Of a DNA stretch of 64,000 nt, positions 8,144-16,469 are shown one piece after another. Made by a program: the position numbers and the translations under genes. The stretch is from CAVQKZ01 sp963837325 (GTDB lineage Bacteria; Actinomycetota; Actinomycetes; Mycobacteriales; Jatrophihabitantaceae). Every line of letters starts with the position of its first letter. The first letter of the stretch is position 1. The notes beneath the pieces were generated by a model. That model did no database searches. It was given only the letters and a program-made list of their open reading frames with translations, and was not told the DNA's origin. The stretch is taken from the NCBI GenBank assembly GCA_963837325.1, contig CAWIMV010000002.1, positions 1,116,001 to 1,180,000 on the forward strand. The letters are read 5' to 3'.

Positions 8144-8933
8144 TCAGACGCGGGAGCGGATTTCCCACAGGTCGGGGAACGCAGGGCGGAACAACGTCGC
8201 GCGCAGGTATTCGGCCCCCGCCGAGCCGCCGGTGCCGATCTTCGCGCCGATGATGCGCTCGACCATCTTCACGTGCCGGTACCGCCACTCCTGAATGCCT
8301 TCGTCGATGTCGACGAGCGCTTCGCAGACCTCGGCCTGCGGCGCGGTGTCGTCCTGATAGACGTCGATGAGCAGGGCCTCCACGGTCGCGTGGCCGGGCC
8401 AAGCTCCGCTGGGATCGCGGTCGAGGAACTCCGACGGCACCGGGTAACCCGTGCGGGCCAGGTAGCGCAGCAGCGAGTCGAACACCGACCGCCGATGCAG
8501 GGCGGCCTTGAGTTCGACGTCGACTGTCTGCGGCGGTGAAGTCACGCCGGCCGAGAACGGCTTCGAGGACCCGGAACTGGTTGGACTGAAAGCCGCTCGC
8601 GGTGCCGAGCTCCGGGCGGAAGGCGGCGAACTGCTTCGGCGTCATCGTCTCGAGCACGTCCAGTTGGCCCACGATCGTCTTCAGGATCTTGGCGATCCGG
8701 CGCGCGGTGTGCAGCGCACCGGCGCTGTTGCCGTCCTCGAGTCGGGCTTGCAATAGGGCCGCCTCATGCAGGATCTGCTTGAACCACAGCTCGTAGACCT
8801 GATGGATGATCACGAACAGCAGCTCGTCGTGGGCGTCGGTCGCAGGGCTCTGGCAGGTGAGTAGCTCGTCCAGACGCAGGTAGTCGCCGTACGTCACTTC
8901 GGCCGGCCGAGCGGGCTGAGACGGCGTGGTCAT
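8144..8933 (-). pseudogene. kynA: Tryptophan 2,3-dioxygenase with one apparent frameshift
   Basis: Heme enzyme opening the tryptophan indole ring to N-formylkynurenine, first step of the pathway whose later genes are at 1-1579. The first part (start 8933) reads TYGDYLRLDELLTCQ, then FVIIHQVYELWFKQILHE, which carries the axial/substrate His and the conserved Tyr. After GFQSNQFRVLEAVLGRRDFT the family continues only in the next frame (DVELKAALHRR, LARTGYPVP, IDEGIQEWRYRHVKMVERII, GTGGSAGAEYL). The span is 790 bp, one more than a multiple of three, so one extra base near 8515-8540 explains it. Together the parts give a full-length enzyme (about 263 aa). It is either a sequence error or recent inactivation. 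Confidence 0.85.
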
Positions 8934-8949
8934 GCCACCATCATCGGTG

Positions 8950-9582
8950 ATGAGTGATCTGGAGGGCAGGCCGCGGGTCCGGATGACCGGCCGCGAGCGG
9001 CGTGAGCAACTGCTGAACGTCGGCCGGGCCCTGTTCGCCGAAAAGGGCTTTGAAGCGACCTCGATCGAGGAGATCGCGTCGCGAGCCGGCGTGAGCAAGC
9101 CGGTCGTCTACGAGCATTTCGGAGGCAAGGAAGGGCTCTACGCCGTCGTCGTCGACCGTGAGATGAGCGACCTGCTCGACCGGCTCACCACCGCGCTGTC
9201 CGCCGGCCATCCGCGCAAGCTGGTCGAGCAGGCCGCGCTCGCGCTGCTGACCTACATCGAGGACGAGACCGACGGCTTCCGGATCCTCTCGCGCGATTCG
9301 CCGGTGGCCGGTCCGACCGGGACGTTCTCCTCGCTGCTCAACGACATCGCCAGCCAGGTGGAGCACATCCTGAGCCGCGAGTTCGCGTCGAGCGGCATCT
9401 CGGCCAAGCTCGCGCCGATGTATGCACAGATGCTCGTGGGGATGGTTGCCCTCACCGGGCAGTGGTGGCTCGAGGAGCGCAAGCCCAAGCGCGAGATCGT
9501 GGCAGCGCACCTCGTCAACCTGGGCTGGAACGGTTTAGCGCACCTCGAGCAAAGGCCCAAACTCGTCACCAACGATGAGTGA
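8950..9582 (+). CDS. TetR-family transcriptional regulator
   Basis: 210 aa. The N-terminal helix-turn-helix is clear: RREQLLNVGRALFAEKGFEA, then SIEEIASRAGVSKPVVYEHF and GGKEGLYAVVVDRE (about residues 10-60). The C-terminal ligand domain is of the TetR_C type, with no recognisable ligand pocket. The ATG at 8950 leaves 16 bp to the divergent TDO start, so their promoters must overlap coding sequence; an in-frame ATG at 8926 exists. Control of the TDO gene or of itself is a natural guess from position but no operator was identified. It ends 1 bp from the convergent ABC-F gene. Confidence 0.87.
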   Translation: MSDLEGRPRVRMTGRERREQLLNVGRALFAEKGFEATSIEEIASRAGVSKPVVYEHFGGKEGLYAVVVDREMSDLLDRLTTALSAGHPRKLVEQAALALLTYIEDETDGFRILSRDSPVAGPTGTFSSLLNDIASQVEHILSREFASSGISAKLAPMYAQMLVGMVALTGQWWLEERKPKREIVAAHLVNLGWNGLAHLEQRPKLVTNDE

Positions 9583-9583
9583 C

Positions 9584-11317
9584 TCAGTCGGTCGTTAGCT
9601 CCAGCCAGGAGTGTTCTGTGGCTTCGCGGTTGGCGACGACGGCGCGCAGTTCCGCATCCAGCTCGGCCACCCGGGCGAAGTCGGTAGCGTGGGCCGCCAA
9701 CTCCTCGTGCAGCCGCGCCTCTCGTCGCTCCAGCTGGGCAAGCTGGCGTTCCAGGCGGGTGAGCTCCTTGCGGGCGGCCCGGGAGTCGCCCTTGCGTTCG
9801 CGGCGCTCGGCCGAGCTGGTCGTGCGCATGGCGGCGCGCCGGGCGAGGTACTCCTCGACGCCACCGGGCAGGGCCGCGAGCGAGCCGTCACCGAGCAGGG
9901 CGACGGTCGAGTCGCAGACCCGCTCGATCAGGTATCGGTCGTGGCTGACGACGACCAGCGTCCCGGCCCAGGAGTCGAGCAGGTCCTCCAGCGCCGCCAG
10001 CGTGTCGGTGTCGAGGTCGTTGGTCGGCTCGTCAAGCAGCAGCACGTTCGGCTCGCTGAGCAGCAGCCGTAGCAATTGCAGGCGGCGCCGTTCACCTCCG
10101 GACAGGTCCGCCACCGGCGTCCACTGCTTCTCGTTGGCGAAGCCGAAGCGCTCGGCCAGTTGCGTCGCCGACAGCTCGGTGCCGTCGAGCGTGGCCGTGG
10201 TGCGCACCTCTTGCACGGCCTCGAGCACCCGCAGCCGGTCCGGCAGTTGGGTCACCTCTTGGGCCAGGTGGCCGGCGTGGACGGTTTGGCCGATCTTCAC
10301 CGTCCCGCTCGTCGGTGCGATCTCCCCGGCCAGCAGCCGCAGCAGGTGCGTCTTGCCCGAGCCGTTCACCCCGATGACCCCGATGCGGTCGCCGGGGCCG
10401 ACGTGCCAGGTGACGTGGTCGAGCAGCGTGCGCTCCCCGACCCACATCGTGACGTCCTCGACGTCGTAGACGCTTCGGCCGAGCCGGCGCTGGGCCAGGG
10501 AGCGCAGCTGTACCGATGAGCGTGGCTCGGGGACATCGGAGATCAGCGCCTCGGCGGCGTCGATGCGGAACCTCGGTTTCGAGGTGCGAGCCGGCGGACC
10601 GCGGCGCAGCCAGGCCAGCTCCTTGCGCAGCAGGTTCTGCCGCCGCGCCTCGGCCGAGTCGCTCTGGCGGGCCCGTTCGGCTCGGGCCAGGACGTACGCG
10701 GCGTAGCCGCCCTGGTACTGCAGCACCGACCCGCCGGTGACCTCCCACGTGCGCTCGCAGACCGCGTCGAGAAACCAGCGGTCGTGGGTGACGACCAGCA
10801 ACGAGCCCCGGCGGGCGACCAGGTAGTTCGCCAGCCAGGTGATGCCCTCGACATCGAGATGATTCGTCGGTTCGTCGAGGACCAGCAGTTGAGCCTGCTG
10901 CACCAGCGCCCGCGCCAGAGCGACGCGCCGGCGTTCCCCGCCCGACAGCCGCGCGACGTCGGCGTCGAGCCCGACCGCAGCCAGCCCGAGGCCGCCGAGC
11001 ACTTCGCGCACGGCGGCGTCGCCGGCCCACTCGTGCTCGGCACCGTCGCCGACGACGACCGTGCGCACGCTCGAACCGGCCGGCAGGTGACCGCGCTGGT
11101 CGACCGTCGCCACGTCGACCCCGCCGGTGCGGGTCACCCGGCCGCCGTCGGGCGCCTCGGCTCCGGTGATCATCCGCAGCAGGGTGGACTTGCCGTCGCC
11201 GTTGCGGCCGACCACGCCGATGCGCTCGTTGTCGGTGATTCCGAGCGAGACGCCGGCGAGCACGGTCGTTGTCCCGTAAGCCTTGCTGATGTTCTCGACG
11301 TTGACGAGGTTGGCCAT
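9584..11317 (-). CDS. ABC-F family ATPase
   Basis: 577 aa, two ABC domains and no membrane segments. Domain 1: GRNGDGKSTLLRM (Walker A), LSGGERRRVALARAL (signature), LLVLDEPTNHLD (Walker B). Domain 2: GVNGSGKTHLLRLL, LSGGERRRLQLLRLLL, LLLDEPTNDLD. A charged linker joins them, and a C-terminal coiled coil (about residues 505-575, Arg/Glu/Leu heptads) completes the Uup-like layout. ABC-F proteins act on the ribosome, in translation factor or antibiotic-protection roles; nothing here picks between them. The ATG at 11317 overlaps the ispE stop (TGATG), so translation is coupled. An unbroken frame upstream is the shadow of ispE and was not used. Confidence 0.9.
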   Translation of the reverse strand: MANLVNVENISKAYGTTTVLAGVSLGITDNERIGVVGRNGDGKSTLLRMITGAEAPDGGRVTRTGGVDVATVDQRGHLPAGSSVRTVVVGDGAEHEWAGDAAVREVLGGLGLAAVGLDADVARLSGGERRRVALARALVQQAQLLVLDEPTNHLDVEGITWLANYLVARRGSLLVVTHDRWFLDAVCERTWEVTGGSVLQYQGGYAAYVLARAERARQSDSAEARRQNLLRKELAWLRRGPPARTSKPRFRIDAAEALISDVPEPRSSVQLRSLAQRRLGRSVYDVEDVTMWVGERTLLDHVTWHVGPGDRIGVIGVNGSGKTHLLRLLAGEIAPTSGTVKIGQTVHAGHLAQEVTQLPDRLRVLEAVQEVRTTATLDGTELSATQLAERFGFANEKQWTPVADLSGGERRRLQLLRLLLSEPNVLLLDEPTNDLDTDTLAALEDLLDSWAGTLVVVSHDRYLIERVCDSTVALLGDGSLAALPGGVEEYLARRAAMRTTSSAERRERKGDSRAARKELTRLERQLAQLERREARLHEELAAHATDFARVAELDAELRAVVANREATEHSWLELTTD

Positions 11318-12237
11318 CAGGCGATCACCCGTGCGCCCGGCACGGGGCCGCTCGCCACGCGGGCCGTGCGGCACACGCCGTCGGCAGCGAGCGCGGCCGC
11401 CAGCCCGACGGCGGAACCGGCATCGGCGCACAGGAACGCGCACGTCGGCCCCGAGCCCGAGACCAGACCGGCCAACGCACCGAGCTCGGCGCCGGCAACC
11501 AGCGTGCGGCGCAGCGAGGGTGCCAGAGTGAGCACGGCCGGCTCCAAGTCGTTGCCCAGAGCCGCGCCCAGCGCGTGCGCGTCGCCGGAACGCAGCGCAT
11601 CCAGCAGCGCATCGGGCGGCCCGATCGGCGCTGGCGCGTCGCCGACGGCCCGCTGCCGGTCGAGCTCGGCGTAGGCGGCTGCAGCCGAAATCCCGAACGA
11701 GGCAAGCGCGAACACCCAATGGAACTGGCCCGTCGTCAGCGCCGGGGCAAGCACTTCGCCGCGGCCGGTGGCCAGGGCCGTCCCGCCGAGCAGCGGAAAG
11801 GAGACGTCACTGCCCAACCGGGCCGCGAGTTCGAGCAGTTCCGTCCGGGAGGATCCGGTGCGCCACAGCGTCGCGCAGGCCAGCAAGGTCGCCGCGGCGT
11901 CAGCCGAGCCGCCGGCCATGCCGCCGGCCACCGGGATGGCCTTGACGATCTCGAGCAGGACGTCTGGCGGCACCTGCGCGTGCTCGGCCAGTCGAGATGC
12001 CGCCCGCCAGGCGATGTTCTCGGGCCCGCACGGCAGTTCGGCGCTGCCCTCGCCGGACATGCGCACGGCCAGGCCGAGAGCGTCCCGGGCGGTCACCTCG
12101 TCGACGAGATCGACCGCCTGGAAGACCGTGACCAGTTCATGGAAACCGTCGGGGCGCAACGGCCCGACGCCGAGATGCAGGTTGACCTTCGCCGGGACGC
12201 GCACCTTGACGGCGAGCGCGGAATCGACGGGTGGCAC
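11317..12237 (-). CDS. ispE: 4-diphosphocytidyl-2-C-methyl-D-erythritol kinase
   Basis: 306 aa from the GTG at 12237. IspE phosphorylates CDP-methylerythritol in the MEP isoprenoid pathway. Seen: VRVPAKVNLHLGVGPLRPDG at the N-terminus, with the substrate Lys and Asn; the GHMP-kinase ATP loop IPVAGGMAGGSADAAATLLA (about residues 100-119); and the C-terminal GLVSGSGPTCAFLC glycine loop. An ATG at 12282 would give 321 aa but the extra residues are low-complexity Ala; neither start has a strong ribosome binding site. ispE next to an ABC-F gene is a common actinobacterial arrangement. Confidence 0.9.
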   Translation of the reverse strand: MPPVDSALAVKVRVPAKVNLHLGVGPLRPDGFHELVTVFQAVDLVDEVTARDALGLAVRMSGEGSAELPCGPENIAWRAASRLAEHAQVPPDVLLEIVKAIPVAGGMAGGSADAAATLLACATLWRTGSSRTELLELAARLGSDVSFPLLGGTALATGRGEVLAPALTTGQFHWVFALASFGISAAAAYAELDRQRAVGDAPAPIGPPDALLDALRSGDAHALGAALGNDLEPAVLTLAPSLRRTLVAGAELGALAGLVSGSGPTCAFLCADAGSAVGLAAALAADGVCRTARVASGPVPGARVIA

Positions 12238-12319
12238 TCGCCCGATGCTAGCGGCGGCCGCCGTGGGCGCTGCGGAGTGCATTCCGACGCCGTGACGTCG
12301 CCATAATATCAAAATGACG

Positions 12320-12348
12320 TTGCGATGACATCGGATAGCTGTCATAGT
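12320..12348 (+). promoter_or_regulatory. Candidate promoter with operator dyad for the ABC exporter
   Basis: Perfect inverted repeat ATGACA-n9-TGTCAT at 12325-12345. It fills the 17-bp spacer between a possible -35 (TTGCGA, 12320-12325) and -10 (CATAGT, 12343-12348) reading toward the exporter genes. A further TGACATCA follows at 12348. The arrangement is typical of a repressor site that blocks the promoter. The promoter hexamers are weak; the dyad is plain. No regulator gene is adjacent. Confidence 0.55.
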
Positions 12349-12494
12349 GACATCACCTTGCGGGGGCGGCGCGACCTCCCGCAGCACGCAGACAGCCCTC
12401 AAATCCGAGGACTGAAAACCGGTACTGCTTGTCGGACGGCACCCCTAGGTTGTTGGTCGTTGCCGGCGGGCAATCGCAAACATGGAGGTTAGGC

Positions 12495-13517
12495 ATGGTG
12501 GACGTGATCCGGGCGACCGGGCTCGTCAAGACCTACGGCAAGTTGCGCGCTCTGGACGGCCTGGATCTCGCGGTACCCGAAGGCACGGTCCTGGGCCTGC
12601 TCGGTCCCAACGGGGCGGGCAAGACCACGGCCGTGCGCATCTTGACCACGCTGCTCGACGCCGACGGCGGCTCGGCCGAGGTGGCCGGCTTCGACGTGGC
12701 TCGCGAGCCCGGCAAGGTGCGCGAACAGATCGGCCTGTCCGGGCAGTACGCCGCCGTCGACGAGTACCTCACCGGCTACGAAAACCTCGACATGGTCGGC
12801 CGGCTCTACGGTCTCGGCGCGCAGCGGTCGCGCGAACGCGCCCGCGAACTGCTCGAACGCTTCTCTCTCAACGACGCCGCCGACCGCACGGTCAAGACGT
12901 ACTCCGGCGGCATGCGCCGGCGCCTCGACCTTGCCGGCGCGCTCGTGGCCGAGACCCCGGTGTTGTTCCTGGACGAGCCGACGACCGGCCTCGACCCGCG
13001 CAGCCGCACCGACATGTGGGAGGTCATCGTCGAGTTGGTCAAGGGCGGCACCACGCTGCTGCTGACCACCCAGTACCTCGAAGAAGCCGACCGATTGGCC
13101 GACGACATCATGGTCATCGACCACGGCCGGGCCATCGCCCAAGGAACCTCAGACGAACTCAAAGCCCAGGTCGGTGGCGAACGCGTCGAGGTTGTCGTGG
13201 GTACACCGGCCGACGTCGACGGTGCCCGCTCGATCCTCGCCAGCCTCGCCGACGGGGACGTAACCGTCGAGGCGCACTCGCGTCGGATCACCGCGCCGGT
13301 CAAGGGCGGCGCCGGCCTGCTCATTGAAGCGTTGCGCCGCCTGGACGCCGAGAGCATCACCGTGCTCGACGTGGCCCTGCGGCGGCCCACGCTCGACGAC
13401 GTCTTCCTGACCCTGACCGGGCATGCCGCGGAGGTCGAGACCGAGGCCAAGGCGAACGCCGACAAGTCGAAATCCAAGAAATCAGCGGCGGCGCCGCTGG
13501 AGGAGGCAGCGAAATGA
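12495..13517 (+). CDS. DrrA-like ABC exporter, ATP-binding protein
   Basis: 340 aa. The start at 12495 is set by a strong ribosome binding site (GGAGG at 12483-12487). Walker A is GPNGAGKTTAVRIL (residues 37-50), Q-loop IGLSGQYAAVDEYLTGYENL, signature YSGGMRRRLDLAGAL, Walker B LFLDEPTTGLDPRSR and H-loop LTTQYLEEADRLADD, as in the daunorubicin-resistance (DrrA) family. The C-terminal extension has the DrrA-type domain ending RRPTLDDVFLTLTG and then a Lys/Ala-rich tail. It pairs with the permease that follows (overlap ATGA) to form an ABC-2 exporter; the drug or lipid exported is unknown. About 150 nt of leader lie between the candidate promoter and the start. Confidence 0.92.
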   Translation: MVDVIRATGLVKTYGKLRALDGLDLAVPEGTVLGLLGPNGAGKTTAVRILTTLLDADGGSAEVAGFDVAREPGKVREQIGLSGQYAAVDEYLTGYENLDMVGRLYGLGAQRSRERARELLERFSLNDAADRTVKTYSGGMRRRLDLAGALVAETPVLFLDEPTTGLDPRSRTDMWEVIVELVKGGTTLLLTTQYLEEADRLADDIMVIDHGRAIAQGTSDELKAQVGGERVEVVVGTPADVDGARSILASLADGDVTVEAHSRRITAPVKGGAGLLIEALRRLDAESITVLDVALRRPTLDDVFLTLTGHAAEVETEAKANADKSKSKKSAAAPLEEAAK

Positions 13518-14314
13518 GTGCCGTCAAAGCGTTGGGCGACGGCGCGATTGTCGCCAAGCGAAACCTGATCAAGATCAAGCGGGTTCCCGACCTGCTCGTG
13601 TTCTCCACGATGTCGCCGATCATGTTCATCCTGCTGTTCGCGTACGTCTTCGGCAGCGCGATCCACGTCCCCGGCCTGAGCTATCGGGAGTTCCTGATCC
13701 CGGGGATCTTCGCCCAGACCGTCATCTTCGGTGCCACCATCACCGGAGCCGGGCTGGCCGACGACATTCAGAAGGGCATCATCGACCGTTTCCGGTCCTT
13801 GCCGATGTCACGCTCGGCCGTGTTGGTCGGGCGCACCGGCAGCGACGTCCTGAACAACGTCCTGGTCATCACGATCATGTCGCTGACCGGCCTGGCGGTG
13901 GGCTGGCGGATCCGATCGTCGGTCCTCGAGGCGGCCGGTGGATTCCTGCTCCTGCTGCTCTTCGCCTACGCGATCTCGTGGATCATGGCCTGGGTCGGGC
14001 TCATCGTGCCCAGCCCTGAGGTCGTCAACAACGCCTCCTTCATGATCATCTTCCCGTTGACGTTCATCGCGAACACCTTCGTCCCCACGAACGGATTCCC
14101 CAGCGGCCTGCGGGCGATCGCGAACTGGAACCCGGTCTCGACGGTCACCCAGGCCGCCCGCCAGCTGTTCGGCAACACCAGCGACAAGTTCCCGCCGCCC
14201 AAGGACTGGTCGCTGCAACATCCGGTCATCTACACGCTGGTGTGGGTGGTTGCGCTGCTGGCTGTCTTCATCCCGCTGTCGGTGCGCCAGTACAAGCGAG
14301 CCGCAGCGCGCTGA
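13514..14314 (+). CDS. DrrB-like ABC-2 exporter permease
   Basis: 266 aa with six predicted membrane helices, starting in the 4-bp overlap ATGA with the ATPase gene. The ABC-2 family pattern is seen: a first helix after KRNLIKIKRVPDLLVFSTMS, GIFAQTVIFGATITGAGLAD in the loop after helix 2, then DRFRSLPMSRSAVLVGR, the conserved cytoplasmic coupling stretch, and a late TFIANTFVPTNGFPSGLRAI before the last helix. It is the membrane half of the exporter. Between its stop and rplY lie 255 bp in which I find no gene. Confidence 0.9.
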   Translation: MSAVKALGDGAIVAKRNLIKIKRVPDLLVFSTMSPIMFILLFAYVFGSAIHVPGLSYREFLIPGIFAQTVIFGATITGAGLADDIQKGIIDRFRSLPMSRSAVLVGRTGSDVLNNVLVITIMSLTGLAVGWRIRSSVLEAAGGFLLLLLFAYAISWIMAWVGLIVPSPEVVNNASFMIIFPLTFIANTFVPTNGFPSGLRAIANWNPVSTVTQAARQLFGNTSDKFPPPKDWSLQHPVIYTLVWVVALLAVFIPLSVRQYKRAAAR

Positions 14315-14569
14315 CTGATCCGCTGGGGTGACCGTCAATGGACCTTCCTGCGCCACAGGCACCTATGGTCGACGAGGTGCAGGAAGATCCGTGCGGGCGC
14401 CCGGTGGTCACTGGGGCATCCTGGGGCCGCTAGGCTGTGGGGGTTGCCCCGGCGAGGGATTCGCTCGTAGTTGGAGCGTCCGTGATCGACGCGGTGTCGC
14501 TCGTCGACGCGCGTCCCGCGTCCGAGGCACCGCGTAGCCCAGTCAGTGCAAGCCCAGAGGAGTAGTGCC

Positions 14570-15256
14570 GTGGCCGAGGTCCGTCTGTCCGCCGAGTTGC
14601 GCACCGAGTTCGGCAAGGGCGGTGCTCGCCGCACCCGCCGCGCCGGCAAGATCCCGGCCGTCATCTACGGCCACGGCGCCGAGGTGCGGCACGTCTCGCT
14701 GCCCGACCGCGGCTTCGCCAACGCGATCCGCCACGGCGGCGTGAACGTCCTGCTCACCCTCGACATCGAGGGCGAGCAGCAGTTGGTCATTCCCAAGGCG
14801 ATCCAACGGCACCCGATCAAGAACATGTACGAGCATGTCGACCTGGTCGCGGTCCGTCGCGGCGAGAAGGTCACCATCGAGGTGCCGCTGGCGGTTGTCG
14901 GCGAGGTCGTCTCCGAAGGCATGCTGGCCCAGGAGCGAACCTCGGTCAGCATCGAAGCCGAGGCGACGCACCTGCCGGCCCAGATCGAGGTAAGCATCGA
15001 AGGTTTGCTGATCGGTACGCAGATCACGGCCGGCGACCTGAAACTGCCGGCTGGCTCGACCCTCGCGCACGATCCCGACCAGGTGTTGCTCATCATCCAG
15101 GAGGCGCCGACCGCCGAGCAGATCGAGGCCGAGATGGCCGAGGCGGCCGACGAGCTGGGCATCGTCGAGGATCAGCCGGACGAGGTCGAAGGCGCCGCGG
15201 CCGGCGATGCCACGGCTGGCGCCGAGTCATCGGACAGTGCCGAACGCGCCGAGTAG
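14570..15256 (+). CDS. rplY: 50S ribosomal protein L25 (CTC form)
   Basis: 228 aa from a GTG with a good ribosome binding site (AGAGGAG at 14556-14562). bL25 binds the 5S rRNA. The N-terminal domain reads EVRLSAELRTEFGKGGARRT, then RRAGKIPAVIYGHG (about residues 3-95); the C-terminal CTC/TL5 domain follows to about residue 185 (VEVSIEGLLIGTQITAGDL). An acidic tail rich in Glu, Ala and Asp ends the protein, usual for actinobacterial forms. It is followed by pth as in many actinomycetes, but the usual prs and glmU genes are not upstream here. Confidence 0.94.
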   Translation: MAEVRLSAELRTEFGKGGARRTRRAGKIPAVIYGHGAEVRHVSLPDRGFANAIRHGGVNVLLTLDIEGEQQLVIPKAIQRHPIKNMYEHVDLVAVRRGEKVTIEVPLAVVGEVVSEGMLAQERTSVSIEAEATHLPAQIEVSIEGLLIGTQITAGDLKLPAGSTLAHDPDQVLLIIQEAPTAEQIEAEMAEAADELGIVEDQPDEVEGAAAGDATAGAESSDSAERAE

Positions 15257-15289
15257 TTCCATTGCGCTGCTGACGGCCCGGGGAGTGCT

Positions 15290-15868
15290 GTGGGCGACGA
15301 CCGGAACCTGATCGTCGGCCTCGGCAACCCCGGGCCGCGCTACGCCGGCACCCGCCACAACATCGGCTTCGAAGTCGTCGGCGTGCTCGCCGAACGCATG
15401 GGCGGCAAGTTCAAGGCCCACAAGGGTCGCTGCGACGTCGTCGAGGGACGCCTGGGCGGTGCGCCGGTCGTGCTGGCCAAGCCCAAGGCCTACATGAACA
15501 TCTCGGGCGGCCCGGTGGTGTCGATCGCTCGCTTCTACAAGGTGCCGGTCGAGCGGATCACCGTCGTCCACGACGAACTCGACCTGCCGTTCGGCTCGCT
15601 GCGGCTCAAGCGCGGTGGCGGCGATGGGGGGCACAACGGATTGCGCTCCATCTCGGCGGCGCTGGGCAATCGCGAGTACGCCCGCGTGCGCTTCGGCATC
15701 GGCCGGCCGCCCGGGCAGCAGGACCCGGCCGACTTCGTGCTGCGCGAGTTCGCCTCGGCGCAGCGCAAAGAGCTGCCGTTCCTGATCGACCGGGCCGCGG
15801 ATGCGGTCGAGTTGCTGATCGCCCAGGGCCTTGAAGCCGCCCAGAACCGGTTCAACCAAACCGCTTGA
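15290..15868 (+). CDS. pth: Peptidyl-tRNA hydrolase
   Basis: 192 aa, GTG start. The enzyme recycles tRNA by cleaving peptidyl-tRNA released from stalled ribosomes. Active-site motifs are complete: IVGLGNPGPRYAGTRHNIGF with the catalytic His (residue 23), KPKAYMNISGGPV (Asn), VVHDELDLPFG (Asp) and GGGDGGHNGLRSI (Asn). Length is as expected. It lies 33 bp after rplY and is presumably co-transcribed. Its TGA stop (15866-15868) lies at the edge of a family B palindromic element. Confidence 0.95.
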   Translation: MGDDRNLIVGLGNPGPRYAGTRHNIGFEVVGVLAERMGGKFKAHKGRCDVVEGRLGGAPVVLAKPKAYMNISGGPVVSIARFYKVPVERITVVHDELDLPFGSLRLKRGGGDGGHNGLRSISAALGNREYARVRFGIGRPPGQQDPADFVLREFASAQRKELPFLIDRAADAVELLIAQGLEAAQNRFNQTA

Positions 15869-15932
15869 GTGACGTATCCACATGATCAGAGACGGCGATT
15901 TTCCCGTCTCTGATCATGGAAGTACGTCACTC
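15867..15932. repeat. Palindromic element, family B, copy 1
   Basis: Two paired blocks around an 8-base loop: GAGTGACGTA with TACGTCACTC (outer), a 4x4 internal loop, then CATGATCAGAGACGG with its exact complement (inner, 15 bp). The inner stem is perfect. It lies between pth (+) and the convergent ogt (-), where it could end transcription from both sides. A second, partly rebuilt copy is at 53136-53207. Confidence 0.88.
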
Positions 15933-15938
15933 GACGGA

Positions 15939-16430
15939 TTACAGGGGGAGGGTGGCGCCGGAGTGGGTGAGTTCGTGGGACAGCAACCACCGCTTGGCCT
16001 CCAGGCCGCCGCCGTAGCCGGTCAGCGAACCGTCCGCCCCGACCACGCGGTGACACGGCACGATGATCGGAACCGGATTTTGCCCGTTGGCCAGGCCCAC
16101 CGCCCGCGAGGCCGTCGGCGCTCCGATCGCCGCGGCCGTCTTGCCGTAGCTCGTCGTCTCGCCGTACGGGATCTCGCGCAACGCCGCCCAGACCCGCAAT
16201 TGGAAGGGGGAGCCGATCAGGTGCAGCGGCAGATCGAAGCTCGTCCGCTCACCGGCGAAGTACTCGTCGAGTTGGGTATGGGCGTCGTCGAATGCGTCGT
16301 CGTCGCGAGTCCAGTTCGGCGCAACGGTCACCGGATGCCGGCCCGATGGCAGGTAGAGCGCGGTGATGCCGATGTCGTCGCGAACCGCGAGCAGTGGGCC
16401 CAGCGGCGACTCGACGTAGCTGTAAAGCAT
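15939..16430 (-). CDS. ogt: Methylated-DNA--protein-cysteine methyltransferase
   Basis: 163 aa. It removes O6-methyl groups from guanine by irreversible transfer to its own cysteine. The acceptor motif IIVPCHRVVGADGSLTGYGG (about residues 125-144) is complete, preceded by the helix-turn-helix/recognition region FQLRVWAALREIPYGETTSY and the Asn hinge segment AVGLANGQNPVP. The N-terminal domain is the short Ogt type. The ribosome binding site AAGGAG is 7 bp before the ATG. It lies 39 bp after the Ada-AlkA gene on the same strand, a natural alkylation-repair operon. Confidence 0.94.
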   Translation of the reverse strand: MLYSYVESPLGPLLAVRDDIGITALYLPSGRHPVTVAPNWTRDDDAFDDAHTQLDEYFAGERTSFDLPLHLIGSPFQLRVWAALREIPYGETTSYGKTAAAIGAPTASRAVGLANGQNPVPIIVPCHRVVGADGSLTGYGGGLEAKRWLLSHELTHSGATLPL

Positions 16431-16469
16431 GCGGATCTCCTTGTCGTGGCGGGTAGTGGTGGCGGGTAG

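Noticed and set aside
7568..8539. 323-codon plus-strand frame through the repeats (repeating VFPAGVRF)
   Set aside because: The repeating peptide is only a translation of the DNA repeat, and the frame continues antisense into TDO; no start context.
14315..14569. tRNA or small gene in the 255-bp gap before rplY
   Set aside because: No T-loop TTCnAnnC pattern, no cloverleaf and no frame with a plausible start and codon use; it is most likely the rplY promoter and leader.
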